Source: Bradyrhizobium sp. SSBR45G
GTDB taxonomy: Bacteria; Pseudomonadota; Alphaproteobacteria; Rhizobiales; Xanthobacteraceae
NCBI RefSeq assembly: GCF_030159255.1
Contig: NZ_BSCT01000002.1
Span: forward strand, 248,001 to 312,000
Direction: 5' to 3'
DNA: 64,000 nucleotides
Shown one piece after another: positions 8,692 through 17,656 of the stretch. Made by a program: the position numbers and the translations under genes. How positions within the stretch are numbered: position 1 is the first letter of the stretch; every line of letters starts with the position of its first letter. The notes under the pieces are model-generated. The model did no database searches. It was not told the origin of the DNA and saw nothing but the letters and a program-made list of their open reading frames with translations.

Positions 8692-11268
8692 ATGAAGTTC
8701 GGATTGCGGGTGCGGGGAGGCTTGGCGGCCGCCTTTATCATGTTCGCCGTTCCGGTGGCTTTGCCACTGGCGAGCGTGATCACGTCGTCGCCAGCGGCTG
8801 CTCAGACGGTCAACTCGATCGAAGTGGTGGGCAACCGCCGGGTCGAGCTGGAGACCATCCGGTCGTACTTCAAGCCGGGTCCCGGCGGCACGCTGGACGC
8901 CGGTCGCATCGACGACGGCCTCAAGGCGCTGTTTGAAACCGGCCTGTTCGCGGACGTGAAGATCGCCCGCCAGGGTGGCCGGCTGATCGTGACGGTCGTC
9001 GAGAACCCGGTCATCGGCCGCGTCGCCTTCGAGGGCAACAAGAAGGTCAAGGACGAGCAGCTCCAGGCCGAGGTGCAGTCGAAGCCGCGCGGAACGCTGT
9101 CGAAGCCGATGGTGCAGTCCGATGCCCAGCGCATCGCCGAGATCTATCGCCGCTCCGGCCGCTATGACGTGCGCGTCACGCCGGAATTCATCGAGCAGCC
9201 GAACAACCGTGTCGATCTGATCTTCACGGTCGAGGAGGGCGCCAAGACCGGCGTCAAGTCGATCGAGTTCGTCGGCAACGTCGCGTTCTCGTCCTATCGC
9301 CTGAAGGACGTCATCAAGACCCGCGAGAGCAATCTGCTGAGCTTCCTCGGCTCCGGCGACGTCTATGATCCGGACCGTGTCGAGGCCGATCGCGATCTCA
9401 TTCGCCGCTTCTACCTCAAGAACGGCTATGCCGACGTTCAGGTCGTGGCCGCGCTGAGCGAGTACGATCCGGAGCGCAAGGGCTTCATGGTGACCTTCAA
9501 GATCGAAGAGGGTCAGCAGTACCGGGTCGGATCGGTCGACTTCCAGTCGACGATCGCGACGCTCGACGCCAATACGCTGCGCGGATACTCGCGCGTCGGC
9601 GTCGGCTCGCTCTACAACGTCGAGAACATCGAGAAGTCGGTCGAGGAGATGCAGATCGAGGCCTCGCGGCGCGGCTATGCGTTCGCGGTGGTCCGTCCGC
9701 GCGGCGACCGCAATTTCGACGCGCATACCGTGTCGGTGGTGTTCGCCATCGACGAGGGCCCGCGCACCTATATCGAGCGCATCAACATCCGCGGCAACAC
9801 CCGCACCCGCGACTATGTCATTCGCCGCGAGTTCGACATCTCCGAGGGCGACGCCTACAACCGTGCCCTGGTCGACCGGGCCGAGCGCCGCCTGAAGAAC
9901 CTCGACTTCTTCAAGGACGTGAAGATCTCGACCGAGCCGGGCTCGTCGAGCGACCGCGTCATCCTCGTGGTCAACCTCGAGGAGAAGTCGACCGGCGACT
10001 TCTCGATCTCCGGCGGCTACTCGACCACGGACGGCGCGCTGGCGGAGGTCTCGGTTTCCGAGCGCAACTTCCTCGGCCGCGGCCTGTTCGCCAAGGCGTC
10101 GGTGACCTACGGCCAGTTCGCCCGCGGCTACTCGCTCTCGTTCGTCGAGCCTTACCTGCTCGACTACCGGGTCGCGCTCGGCCTCGACCTCTACCAGCGC
10201 CAGCAGCTCGCCAACAACTTCATCTCCTACGGCACCAAGACGCTCGGCTTCAGCCCGCGCCTCGGCTTCCAGCTTCGCGAGGACCTGTCGCTGCAGCTGC
10301 GCTACTCGATCTACCGCCAGGAGATCACGCTGCCGACGACGCTGTCGGACTGTAACAACGTTACCGCTGGCAGCATGATCGGCAATCGCTTCGTGCCCTT
10401 CAGCCCGACTCCGGCCTTTATCAACACGCCGGTTGCCCAGGGTGGATTGGGTGGCGTCGATCCGACCGGCAACAACGGCCTGGGCTGCTTCGCCAATGGT
10501 GAGGCCTCGCTTCCGGTCCGCCAGGAGCTGGCGAAGGGTGCGACCCTGACCTCGGCGCTCGGCTACACGCTGAACTACAACACGCTGGACAACAACAAGA
10601 ACCCGACCGACGGCCTGCTCATCGACTTCAAGCAGGACTTCGCGGGGGTTGGTGGCGACGTGTCCTACCTGAAGACGGCGTTCGATGCGAAGTACTTCAC
10701 CCCCCTGGTGTCGGACATCGTCAGCATCGTCCATCTGCAGGGCGGCATCCTGAACAAGATCGGCAACAACCAGCTGCGCATGCTCGATCACTTCCAGATG
10801 GGTCCGAACCTGGTTCGCGGCTTCGCGCCGAACGGCATTGGTCCGCGTGACATCAACCCGTTCGGCACCCAGGACGCGCTGGGCGGCACCAAGTACTGGG
10901 GCGCTTCGCTCGAACTGCAGATGCCGTTCTGGTTCCTGCCCAAGGAAGTGGGTCTGAAGGGCGCCGTTTACGCCGACGCCGGTGGTCTGTCGGGTTACCA
11001 GGGGCCGACCGAGTGGGCTTTGACGGGCGAGCGTAATCTGCCCGGCTGCGTCAAGCCGACCCGTGCCACGGCGACTGCGCCAGCCAACGCCGGAACCTGC
11101 CTCGGCCTGCAGTTCGACGACAGCTCCAAGGTTCGCAGCTCGGTCGGTGTGGGTCTGGTGTGGGCATCGCCGTTCGGTCCGCTGCGGTTCGACTATGCGA
11201 TCCCGCTGACCAAGGGTCAGTTCGACCGGACCCAGGAGTTCCGGTTCGGCGGCGGTACCTCGTTCTGA
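8692..11268 (+). CDS. bamA: Outer membrane protein assembly factor BamA
   Basis: BamA is the central beta-barrel insertase of the BAM complex in the outer membrane. The 858-residue precursor begins with a long signal peptide ending near the ATSSPAAAQ-like site at about residue 39. Five POTRA domains follow to about residue 450, with repeats such as VNSIEVVGNRR, GRVAFEGNKKVKDE and INIRGNTRTRD. The C-terminal 16-strand barrel has a typical RGF element (LVRGFAPNGIG) and ends in an aromatic Phe, as expected for outer-membrane porin-like proteins. A 172-base gap after rseP has no gene but starts with a T-run. Confidence 0.96.
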   Translation: MKFGLRVRGGLAAAFIMFAVPVALPLASVITSSPAAAQTVNSIEVVGNRRVELETIRSYFKPGPGGTLDAGRIDDGLKALFETGLFADVKIARQGGRLIVTVVENPVIGRVAFEGNKKVKDEQLQAEVQSKPRGTLSKPMVQSDAQRIAEIYRRSGRYDVRVTPEFIEQPNNRVDLIFTVEEGAKTGVKSIEFVGNVAFSSYRLKDVIKTRESNLLSFLGSGDVYDPDRVEADRDLIRRFYLKNGYADVQVVAALSEYDPERKGFMVTFKIEEGQQYRVGSVDFQSTIATLDANTLRGYSRVGVGSLYNVENIEKSVEEMQIEASRRGYAFAVVRPRGDRNFDAHTVSVVFAIDEGPRTYIERINIRGNTRTRDYVIRREFDISEGDAYNRALVDRAERRLKNLDFFKDVKISTEPGSSSDRVILVVNLEEKSTGDFSISGGYSTTDGALAEVSVSERNFLGRGLFAKASVTYGQFARGYSLSFVEPYLLDYRVALGLDLYQRQQLANNFISYGTKTLGFSPRLGFQLREDLSLQLRYSIYRQEITLPTTLSDCNNVTAGSMIGNRFVPFSPTPAFINTPVAQGGLGGVDPTGNNGLGCFANGEASLPVRQELAKGATLTSALGYTLNYNTLDNNKNPTDGLLIDFKQDFAGVGGDVSYLKTAFDAKYFTPLVSDIVSIVHLQGGILNKIGNNQLRMLDHFQMGPNLVRGFAPNGIGPRDINPFGTQDALGGTKYWGASLELQMPFWFLPKEVGLKGAVYADAGGLSGYQGPTEWALTGERNLPGCVKPTRATATAPANAGTCLGLQFDDSSKVRSSVGVGLVWASPFGPLRFDYAIPLTKGQFDRTQEFRFGGGTSF

Positions 11269-11401
11269 GCCTGAGCCGATCGAATCCGGGTTGGCATCGG
11301 CCAACCCGACCGGTGTAAGAGATGGGAGCTCGGTTCCGGGAGACTGGAGCCGGGCTCTGACGTTTTGTCCTGAGAGCGCGCTCTCCTGAGAGTCCGACGG
11401 A

Positions 11402-12469
11402 ATGGCCCAGCCGACCTTTTTCCAAGCCCCACCTCCCACCACGCTGGCGGCGATCGCGGCGAAGACCAATGCGGTGCTCGTCGACCCGTCCCAGGCGGAC
11501 CGGGTGATCAGGGGGCTGGCGTCGCTGGACGAAGCCGGCCCGATGCATCTGGCGTTCTTCGACAACCTCAAATACGCCGACCAGCTCACCCGCACGAATG
11601 CCGGCGCCTGCCTGGTCAGCCCGCGCTTCGAGGCGCGGGTGCCCGCGCATGTCGCGGTGGTCAGGGCCAACCAGCCGTTCCGCGCCTTCGTGCAGCTGGC
11701 GCGCGAATTCCACGCCGATGCGCTGCGGCCGCAGCCCTGGTTCGGTGACGACGGCATCTCGCCCCAGGCGATCATCGACCCCACCGCGCGGCTGGAGGAT
11801 GGCGTGATCGTCGAGCCGCTGGCCGTGATCGGCGCCCATGTCGAGATCGGCTCGGGGACCATCGTCGGCGCCGGCGCCGTGATCGGCCCTCACGTCAAGA
11901 TCGGGCGCGACGGCAATGTCGGGGCGCGCACCGTCATCCAAGCCGCGCTGATCGGCAACGACGTGCTGATCCACCCCGGCTGCAGCATCGGCCAGGACGG
12001 CTACGGCTTCATCTTCTTCGGCCCCGGCGGCCACCTCAAGGTGCCGCAGACCGGCCGCGTGATCATCCAGAACCACGTCGAGATCGGCGCCAACACGAGC
12101 ATCGATCGCGGCAGCCTGCGCGACACCGTGATCGGCGAGGGCACCAAAATCGACAACCAGGTGCAGATCGGCCACAATGTCACAATCGGGCGACATTGCC
12201 TGCTGGCGGCCCAGATCGGACTGGCAGGAAGCCTCACGATCGGCGACAACGTCGCCCTTGGGGCGAAGGTCGGCATCAACAATCACCTCACGATCGGCGA
12301 TGGCGCCCAGGTGACCGCGATGAGCGGCGTCAAGGACGACATCCCGCCGAACGGCCGGTGGGGCGGGTTCTTCGCCAAGCCGACCAAGCAGTGGTTCCGC
12401 GAGATCGTTGCGGTGGAACGGCTGGTGCGCGATTCTGCAGCGACGAACAGGGACGAAGGACGGGAGTGA
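11402..12469 (+). CDS. lpxD: UDP-3-O-(3-hydroxyacyl)glucosamine N-acyltransferase
   Basis: It transfers the N-linked hydroxyacyl chain from acyl-ACP in the third step of lipid A synthesis. The 355-residue protein has an N-terminal uridine-binding domain to about residue 110, then left-handed beta-helix hexapeptide repeats (for example [19 protein letters not shown]). The catalytic His is within QIGHNVTIG at about residue 258, and a C-terminal helix follows. The stop codon overlaps the fabZ start (TGATG), so the two are translationally coupled. Confidence 0.96.
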   Translation: MAQPTFFQAPPPTTLAAIAAKTNAVLVDPSQADRVIRGLASLDEAGPMHLAFFDNLKYADQLTRTNAGACLVSPRFEARVPAHVAVVRANQPFRAFVQLAREFHADALRPQPWFGDDGISPQAIIDPTARLEDGVIVEPLAVIGAHVEIGSGTIVGAGAVIGPHVKIGRDGNVGARTVIQAALIGNDVLIHPGCSIGQDGYGFIFFGPGGHLKVPQTGRVIIQNHVEIGANTSIDRGSLRDTVIGEGTKIDNQVQIGHNVTIGRHCLLAAQIGLAGSLTIGDNVALGAKVGINNHLTIGDGAQVTAMSGVKDDIPPNGRWGGFFAKPTKQWFREIVAVERLVRDSAATNRDEGRE

Positions 12470-12927
12470 TGGAGGAGTCACCCATTCGGTTTGCGGATGT
12501 CGACATCAACGAGATCCTGAAGACACTGCCGCACCGTTATCCGTTTCTCCTGATCGACCGTGTGAAGAACATCCGGGCCGACTACAGCGGTATTGGCGTC
12601 AAGAACGTCTCGATCGGCGAGCCCTGCTTCCAGGGCCATTTCCCGGAACGGCCGGTCTATCCGGGCGTGCTGATGATCGAGGGCATGGCGCAGACGGCGG
12701 GCGTGATCGGCATCAAGTCGGTCGAGGGCACGGAAAAGCCGCGCGCGGTGTATTTCCTCACCATCGACAAGTGCAAGTTCCGCAAGCCGGTGCTGCCGGG
12801 TCAGACCATCGAATACCACATGCGCTCGATCGGCCGGCGCAAGACGATGTGGTGGTTCCACGGCGACGCCAAGGTCGATGGTGTCGTGGTCGCCGAGGCC
12901 GATGTCGGCGCGATGCTGACCGACTGA
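12469..12927 (+). CDS. fabZ: 3-hydroxyacyl-ACP dehydratase FabZ
   Basis: FabZ dehydrates 3-hydroxyacyl-ACP during fatty acid elongation and competes with LpxA and LpxD for 3-hydroxyacyl-ACP, which explains its place among lpx genes. The 152-residue hot-dog-fold protein contains [11 protein letters not shown] and the catalytic region with [12 protein letters not shown] and then MIEGMAQ, giving His57 and Glu71 as the active-site pair. The ATG at 12469 overlaps the lpxD stop; the reading frame upstream is a shadow of lpxD. Confidence 0.96.
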   Translation: MEESPIRFADVDINEILKTLPHRYPFLLIDRVKNIRADYSGIGVKNVSIGEPCFQGHFPERPVYPGVLMIEGMAQTAGVIGIKSVEGTEKPRAVYFLTIDKCKFRKPVLPGQTIEYHMRSIGRRKTMWWFHGDAKVDGVVVAEADVGAMLTD

Positions 12928-12956
12928 CCTGAGACGAGAGAGTTGATTGCGTTGAG

Positions 12957-13766
12957 ATGAGCAAGATCGATCCAACCGCCCGCGTCGAGGACGGCGCCGT
13001 CATCGGCGAGGGCACCGTCATCGGGCCGTATTGCATCATCGGCCCGAATGTCGTGATCGGCGCCAATTGCAGGCTGATCAGCCACGTCCAGATCACGGGC
13101 CACACCACGCTCGGCGACGACAATGTGATCTCGCCCTTCGTCGTGCTCGGCGGGGCGCCGCAGGATCTCAGCTATCGCGGCGAGCCGCACCGGCTCGAGA
13201 TCGGTTCAGGCTGCACCTTCCGCGAAGGCGTGACGATGAACATCGGTACCACCAAGGGCGGCGGCCTCACCAAGGTCGGCAATGCCGGCTTCTTCATGAA
13301 CAACGCCCATGTCGCCCATGATTGCGTGGTCGGCGACAACGCCATCTTCGCGACCTCGGCGACGCTCGGCGGCCATGTCGAGGTCGGCGATTCCGTCTAC
13401 ATCGGCGGCCTCTCGGCCGTGCATCAGTTCACCCGGATCGGCCATGGCGTGATGGTCGGCGGCGTCTGCGGCGTGCGCGGCGACATCATCCCTTACGGCC
13501 TCGTCAACGGCCAGTATGCCGCGCTCGAAGGCCTGAACGTCATCGGCATGAAGCGCCGCAAGTTCACCCGTGAGCGTCTCGCCGCGGTCCGCGCCTTCTA
13601 CCAGAAGCTGTTCCATGGGCCCGGCGTGTTCGCTGAGCGCCTCGCCGCGGTGCAGCCGCTGGCCGGCGAGGATCCGGCGATTGCCGAGATCCTGGCCTTC
13701 ATCGCTGGCGGCCGACATCGTGCCCTCTGCCTGCCCGAGATCGGCAGGCCGGCCAACGAGCCTTGA
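12957..13766 (+). CDS. lpxA: UDP-N-acetylglucosamine acyltransferase
   Basis: It catalyses the first, reversible acyl transfer of lipid A synthesis from 3-hydroxyacyl-ACP to UDP-GlcNAc. The 269-residue protein is built of hexapeptide repeats (IGEGTVIGPYCIIGPNVVIG) followed by a helical C-terminus. The catalytic His is in NNAHVAHDCVVG at about residue 121. The start at ATG 12957 follows fabZ by 29 bases. lpxI overlaps or follows immediately. Confidence 0.96.
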   Translation: MSKIDPTARVEDGAVIGEGTVIGPYCIIGPNVVIGANCRLISHVQITGHTTLGDDNVISPFVVLGGAPQDLSYRGEPHRLEIGSGCTFREGVTMNIGTTKGGGLTKVGNAGFFMNNAHVAHDCVVGDNAIFATSATLGGHVEVGDSVYIGGLSAVHQFTRIGHGVMVGGVCGVRGDIIPYGLVNGQYAALEGLNVIGMKRRKFTRERLAAVRAFYQKLFHGPGVFAERLAAVQPLAGEDPAIAEILAFIAGGRHRALCLPEIGRPANEP

Positions 13767-13771
13767 GCGCC

Positions 13772-14629
13772 ATGACCGCGCCGGCCGCCGACACCACCCC
13801 GCCGATCGGCCTGATCGCCGCGGGCGGGGTGCTGCCGTTTGCCGTCGGCGACGCGATCGTCGCGCGCGGCCAGACGCCGGTGCTGTTCGCGCTGAAGGGC
13901 ATCTGCGACCCGAAGCCGTTGTCGCGTTTCCGTCACCATTGGATCGGTCTCGGCCAGCTCGGCAATGCCTTGAAGCTGCTGAAGGCCGAGGGCTGCCATG
14001 ACGTCATGTTCATCGGCAATCTCGTCCGTCCTGCGGTGTCGGAGATCCGGTTCGACTGGGGCACCTTGCGCGAGCTGCCGTACATCTGGTCGGCGTTTCG
14101 CGGCGGCGACGATCATCTGCTGTCGGGGGTGGGGCGCATCTTCGAGCGCCATGGCTTCCACATGATCGGCGTCAAGGACGTTGCGCCGAACCTGCTCGTC
14201 CCCGAGGGGCATCTGACGCGCAACCGGCCGAACGATCTCGTCACCGGCGACATCGCCAAGGGGCTCGCGGTGCTGCGCGCGATGGCGCCGTTCGATGTCG
14301 GGCAGGCGGTGGTCGTGATCGACGGCCACGTCGTCGCGCTGGAGGATATTGAGGGCACTGACGGGCTGTTGGCGCGTGTCGCGCGCCTGCGCGCCGATCG
14401 CCGCATCCGTGCGGCCGTGGGGCGGGGCGTGCTGGTGAAGGCGCCGAAGGCCGGCCAGGATCTCCGCTACGACCTGCCGACCATCGGCCCGCGCACCGTC
14501 GAAGGATTGGCCGCTGCGGGCCTTGCCGGCGTCGCCGTCGCTGCAGCGCTGACGTTGCTGGCCGAGCCGCAGGAGACGGTCTCGGCGGCCGATCGCGCCG
14601 GTGTGTTCATCACCGGTGTCACTGCGTGA
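13772..14629 (+). CDS. lpxI: UDP-2,3-diacylglucosamine pyrophosphatase LpxI
   Basis: LpxI hydrolyses UDP-2,3-diacylglucosamine to lipid X plus UMP. It replaces the unrelated LpxH in most alphaproteobacteria. The 285-residue product has the IGLIAAGGVLPFAV N-terminal segment, an FIGNLVRP motif, the VVIDGHVVALEDIEGTDGLL stretch and a C-terminal DLPTIGPRT-like catalytic region. These match the former DUF1009 family. A TTG at 13763 overlapping the lpxA stop is an alternative start; I chose the ATG at 13772. The gene sits between lpxA and lpxB, as expected for its function, and overlaps lpxB by four bases. Confidence 0.93.
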   Translation: MTAPAADTTPPIGLIAAGGVLPFAVGDAIVARGQTPVLFALKGICDPKPLSRFRHHWIGLGQLGNALKLLKAEGCHDVMFIGNLVRPAVSEIRFDWGTLRELPYIWSAFRGGDDHLLSGVGRIFERHGFHMIGVKDVAPNLLVPEGHLTRNRPNDLVTGDIAKGLAVLRAMAPFDVGQAVVVIDGHVVALEDIEGTDGLLARVARLRADRRIRAAVGRGVLVKAPKAGQDLRYDLPTIGPRTVEGLAAAGLAGVAVAAALTLLAEPQETVSAADRAGVFITGVTA

Positions 14630-15813
14630 CGGCGCGGCCGCCGGCCGGTCCGGCCGTCCGCAGGATCTGTCTCGTCGCGACTGAGGAATCCGGTGATCGC
14701 CTCGGCGCCAGCCTGATGAAGGTGCTGCGCCAGCGCCTGGGCGATGGCGTCGAATTCTCCGGCGTCGGCGGCCGCGGCATGACGCGCGAGGGGCTCACCT
14801 CGCTGTTCCCGATCGAGGAGCTGTCGATCGTCGGCTTCACTGCCGTGATCAAGCAGCTGCCGAAGATCCTGCGCCTGATCCGCGGCACGGTCGACGCGGT
14901 CGTTGCGACCCAGCCCGACGTGCTCGTCATCATCGACAGCCCCGATTTCACCCAGCGCGTCGCCAAGCGCGTTCACGCCCGCGATCCCGAGATTCCGATC
15001 GTGAACTACGTCGCGCCGACGGTCTGGGCCTGGCGCCCAGGCCGGGCGCGCACGATGCGCGGCTATGTCGACCATGTGCTGGGCCTGCTGCCGTTCGAGC
15101 CGGAGGCGTTTCGCAGGCTGGGTGGTCCGCCCTGCACCTATGTCGGCCATCCCCTGATCGAGCAGCTCGCCAGTCTGCGCCCCAGCGCGGCGGAGCAGGC
15201 GCGCCGCGATGCGGTGCCGCCGGTGCTCCTGGTGCTGCCGGGCAGCCGGCGCAGCGAGATCGCGCGTCACGCCGCCGTGTTCGGCGAGGCGCTGGCGCGG
15301 CTGCGCGCCCAAGACCTCGCCTTTGAAGCCGTGCTGCCGACGACGCCCCATCTCGAAGCCGCAGTGCGGGCGGGGATCGCGAACTGGCCGCTCGTTCCGG
15401 AGATTATCACCGGCGAGGCCGAGAAGCGGGCCGCGTTCAGGCGCGCGCGCGCGGCGCTCGCCAAGTCCGGCACCGTGACGCTGGAGCTTGCAATATCCGG
15501 CGTGCCGATGGTCACCGCCTATCGCGTCGGCGAGGTCGAGGCGTTCATCCTCCGCCGCGTCGTCAACGTGCAATCGGTCATCCTCGCCAATCTGGTGATC
15601 GGCGAGAACGTCATTCCGGAATTCCTGCAGGAAGCCTGCACCGCCGACAATCTCGCGCCTGTTCTTGCCGATCTCCTGCACGAGGGTCCGATACGCGCCC
15701 GTCAGCTCGAAGCCTTCGGCCGCCTCGACACGATCATGTCGACGGGCGCGGCCTCACCGAGCGTGCGCGCCGCCGACATCGTGCTGGCCACGATGCGCGG
15801 CGGACGGCGCTGA
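14626..15813 (+). CDS. lpxB: Lipid-A-disaccharide synthase
   Basis: This glycosyltransferase family 19 enzyme joins lipid X and UDP-diacylglucosamine to form the beta-1,6 lipid A disaccharide at the inner face of the membrane. The GTG start overlaps the lpxI stop (GTGA). The 395-residue product has the N-terminal LVATEESGDRLGASLM motif, the VNYVAPTVWAWRPGRA segment, the LPGSRRSEI nucleotide-binding loop and the AKSGTVTLELA motif. It ends the plus-strand cluster. Its stop is only one base from the stop of the convergent kinase gene. Confidence 0.96.
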   Translation: MTARPPAGPAVRRICLVATEESGDRLGASLMKVLRQRLGDGVEFSGVGGRGMTREGLTSLFPIEELSIVGFTAVIKQLPKILRLIRGTVDAVVATQPDVLVIIDSPDFTQRVAKRVHARDPEIPIVNYVAPTVWAWRPGRARTMRGYVDHVLGLLPFEPEAFRRLGGPPCTYVGHPLIEQLASLRPSAAEQARRDAVPPVLLVLPGSRRSEIARHAAVFGEALARLRAQDLAFEAVLPTTPHLEAAVRAGIANWPLVPEIITGEAEKRAAFRRARAALAKSGTVTLELAISGVPMVTAYRVGEVEAFILRRVVNVQSVILANLVIGENVIPEFLQEACTADNLAPVLADLLHEGPIRARQLEAFGRLDTIMSTGAASPSVRAADIVLATMRGGRR

Positions 15814-15814
15814 C

Positions 15815-17053
15815 TCAGGCCTGCAGCGGCATCCTGAATTCGAACGTCGTCCTGTCCGAGGCCGACACGGCCCGCAGCGTGCCGTCATGCGCCCGCGCGA
15901 TCTCGGAGGCGATGTAGAGACCGAGGCCCAGACCATGCTGGCTTGGACGCTCACCGCGCATGTAGGGCCTGAACAGGTTCTGCATCGCCTTGGCTGAGAT
16001 CGGCGGCCCGTGATTGGTGACCGCCAGCACGAAACCGTCTTCGCCCGTCGTCGCCGAGACCAGGATCGGCTTGGTCCTGTCGCCGTAGGAGATGGCATTG
16101 CCGAGCAGGTTCGAGAACAATTGCCCGATCTTGCTGCGGTCGCATCTGACCGGCTCTGCGATGTCGATCCTGGTCTCGATCGCGTTGTCGGGCCAGGTCA
16201 GCCGGATCTCGGAGATGACCTGCTCGATCACCGGCGTCAGCGGTTGCCGCGCGTCGGGCTTGATAGTCAGGCCGCCGCCGAGACGTCCCCGGGCGAAATC
16301 CATGATGTTGTCGACCAGCCCGGCCATGCGCATGACCGACTTCTGAATCATGGAAATGATCTCGGGGGCCCGCACGCTGTCCTGGTTGCGAAGCAGGACG
16401 CGCATTCCGGCATCGATCGACGCCAGCGGATTGCGTAGGTCATGGCCGAGGACGCCGATGAATTGCTCTCTCAGCTCCGCGGTTCGGCGCTCGTCGAGCA
16501 GATGCGCCTCCGTGATCTTGAGCCGTTCCTCGGCGGAAAACCTGTTCTGCTCGCTGAGGCCGAGGCTCGCCTGACTGAGCGCGAACCGCTGATGCAGCTC
16601 CAGCTGCGCCGCGATCAGTTCGCCGAACAGCTGAAACGTGCTGACGATCTCGGGCCGGTCCAGCTCGCGCGGCGTCGGGTCGATCGCGCACAACGTGCCC
16701 CAGACGGTTCCGTCGGTCAGGATGATCGGCGCCGAGATGTAGCTGCGAAACCCGTAAAGCCTCGGCGTCGGGTGATCGCGAAACAGGCGATCGGTCTCGA
16801 CGTCGCCGATGACGACGGCTTCGCCGCGCTCGCGTACTTCGCTGCAGATCGTCGTCTCGACGCGCAGCTCGCCGCCCTCCTTCAGGCCAAACGCGATGTC
16901 GTCGCGAACGGCGCAGCAGACCCAGCGATCCGAGGTCACGCGCGCGACCGCGACGAATCCCATTCCGGTGATCCGGCTCACAGAGTCGAGAATTTTGGGA
17001 ACGGCATCGAGCTGCTGGACAGCGTCGACGTCCGGGTCGCGATTGGTCGTCAT
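15815..17053 (-). CDS. GAF-domain sensor histidine kinase (soluble)
   Basis: The protein is 412 residues and has no membrane segment. An N-terminal GAF domain spans about residues 15-165. A short coiled linker and a HisKA domain follow, with the phospho-acceptor His in GVLGHDLRNPL. The HATPase domain has the N-box in SNLLGNAISYGD and the G-box in GLGLGLYIASEIARAHDG. I start it at the ATG at 17053, because the upstream extension is low-complexity and runs toward the divergent receiver gene. The GAF domain suggests a small-molecule or chromophore signal, which cannot be named from sequence. It is divergent from the receiver gene at 17190 and likely its partner. It shares a 1-base gap with convergent lpxB. 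Confidence 0.85.
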   Translation of the reverse strand: MTTNRDPDVDAVQQLDAVPKILDSVSRITGMGFVAVARVTSDRWVCCAVRDDIAFGLKEGGELRVETTICSEVRERGEAVVIGDVETDRLFRDHPTPRLYGFRSYISAPIILTDGTVWGTLCAIDPTPRELDRPEIVSTFQLFGELIAAQLELHQRFALSQASLGLSEQNRFSAEERLKITEAHLLDERRTAELREQFIGVLGHDLRNPLASIDAGMRVLLRNQDSVRAPEIISMIQKSVMRMAGLVDNIMDFARGRLGGGLTIKPDARQPLTPVIEQVISEIRLTWPDNAIETRIDIAEPVRCDRSKIGQLFSNLLGNAISYGDRTKPILVSATTGEDGFVLAVTNHGPPISAKAMQNLFRPYMRGERPSQHGLGLGLYIASEIARAHDGTLRAVSASDRTTFEFRMPLQA

Positions 17054-17189
17054 CTTATGCTCGAACTGGTCCCCGATCCCGGCTGCAGGCCGGATCTTCA
17101 ACTTGCACCCGTCAACGCGCGGCGAAGCGGAACGTTCGCCGGAACGAAACGGTCGTCGTGCGATTGAGTCGAATTGGACAGGAGACACG

Positions 17190-17558
17190 GTGTCCAGCAT
17201 TCCGCTCACAAGAAAAACAGTTCTGGTCGTCGAGGACGAGGGGCTCATTCGCGCCAATGCCGTCGACATGATCAGTGACCTCGGTTTCGAGGTGGTCGAG
17301 GCGGTCGACGCCGATCAGGCGATTTCCCTTCTCGAACGCTGCGAACGTATATCGGTCGTCTTCACCGACGTGCAGATGCCGGGCACGATGGATGGCCTGC
17401 GGCTGGTCGCCGTCATCAGGGACCGGTGGCCTCCGGTCGCACTCCTGGTGACGTCGGGCCAGGTCAGCCCCTCGGAATTGCCGTCCGGCGCGCGCTTCCT
17501 GGCCAAGCCATATATGGCCGACCAGCTCAGGGCTCATCTCGAGGCGCTGACCGGATGA
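17190..17558 (+). CDS. Single-domain response regulator (receiver)
   Basis: This 122-residue CheY-like receiver has no output domain. The acidic pair is Glu15/Asp16 in VLVVEDEG, the phospho-acceptor is Asp60 in VFTDVQMPG, the switch Thr is in LLVTSG, and the conserved Lys is in FLAKPY. The GTG at 17190 is chosen because AGGAG at 17180-17184 lies five bases upstream and the protein then starts just before the first beta strand. It is divergent from the GAF kinase, so a kinase-receiver pair is likely. How the signal leaves the pair is not visible here. Confidence 0.88.
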   Translation: MSSIPLTRKTVLVVEDEGLIRANAVDMISDLGFEVVEAVDADQAISLLERCERISVVFTDVQMPGTMDGLRLVAVIRDRWPPVALLVTSGQVSPSELPSGARFLAKPYMADQLRAHLEALTG

Positions 17559-17609
17559 CGTTCTGACCGGTGTCCTGTCGCTGCCGCGATCGGGCCTGGT
17601 ATCGGGCGT

Positions 17610-17625
17610 CGCGACTCGAGTCGCG
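17610..17625. terminator. Palindrome between convergent genes, possible bidirectional terminator
   Basis: A 16-base perfect palindrome centred on CTCGAG lies between the receiver gene and the convergent phosphatase gene. A T-rich tract follows at 17630-17641 on the plus strand. The spacing to the T-run is longer than ideal, so confidence is low. Confidence 0.3.
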
Positions 17626-17656
17626 GCCGGCCTTTGCTTTTCATCGGGGTGAAGCT

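Noticed and set aside
8614..11862. Long minus-strand open frame (about 1080 codons) opposite bamA
   Set aside because: bamA has signal peptide, POTRA and barrel features. The opposite frame is Arg/Asp/Leu-rich without motifs, a shadow caused by high GC codon usage.
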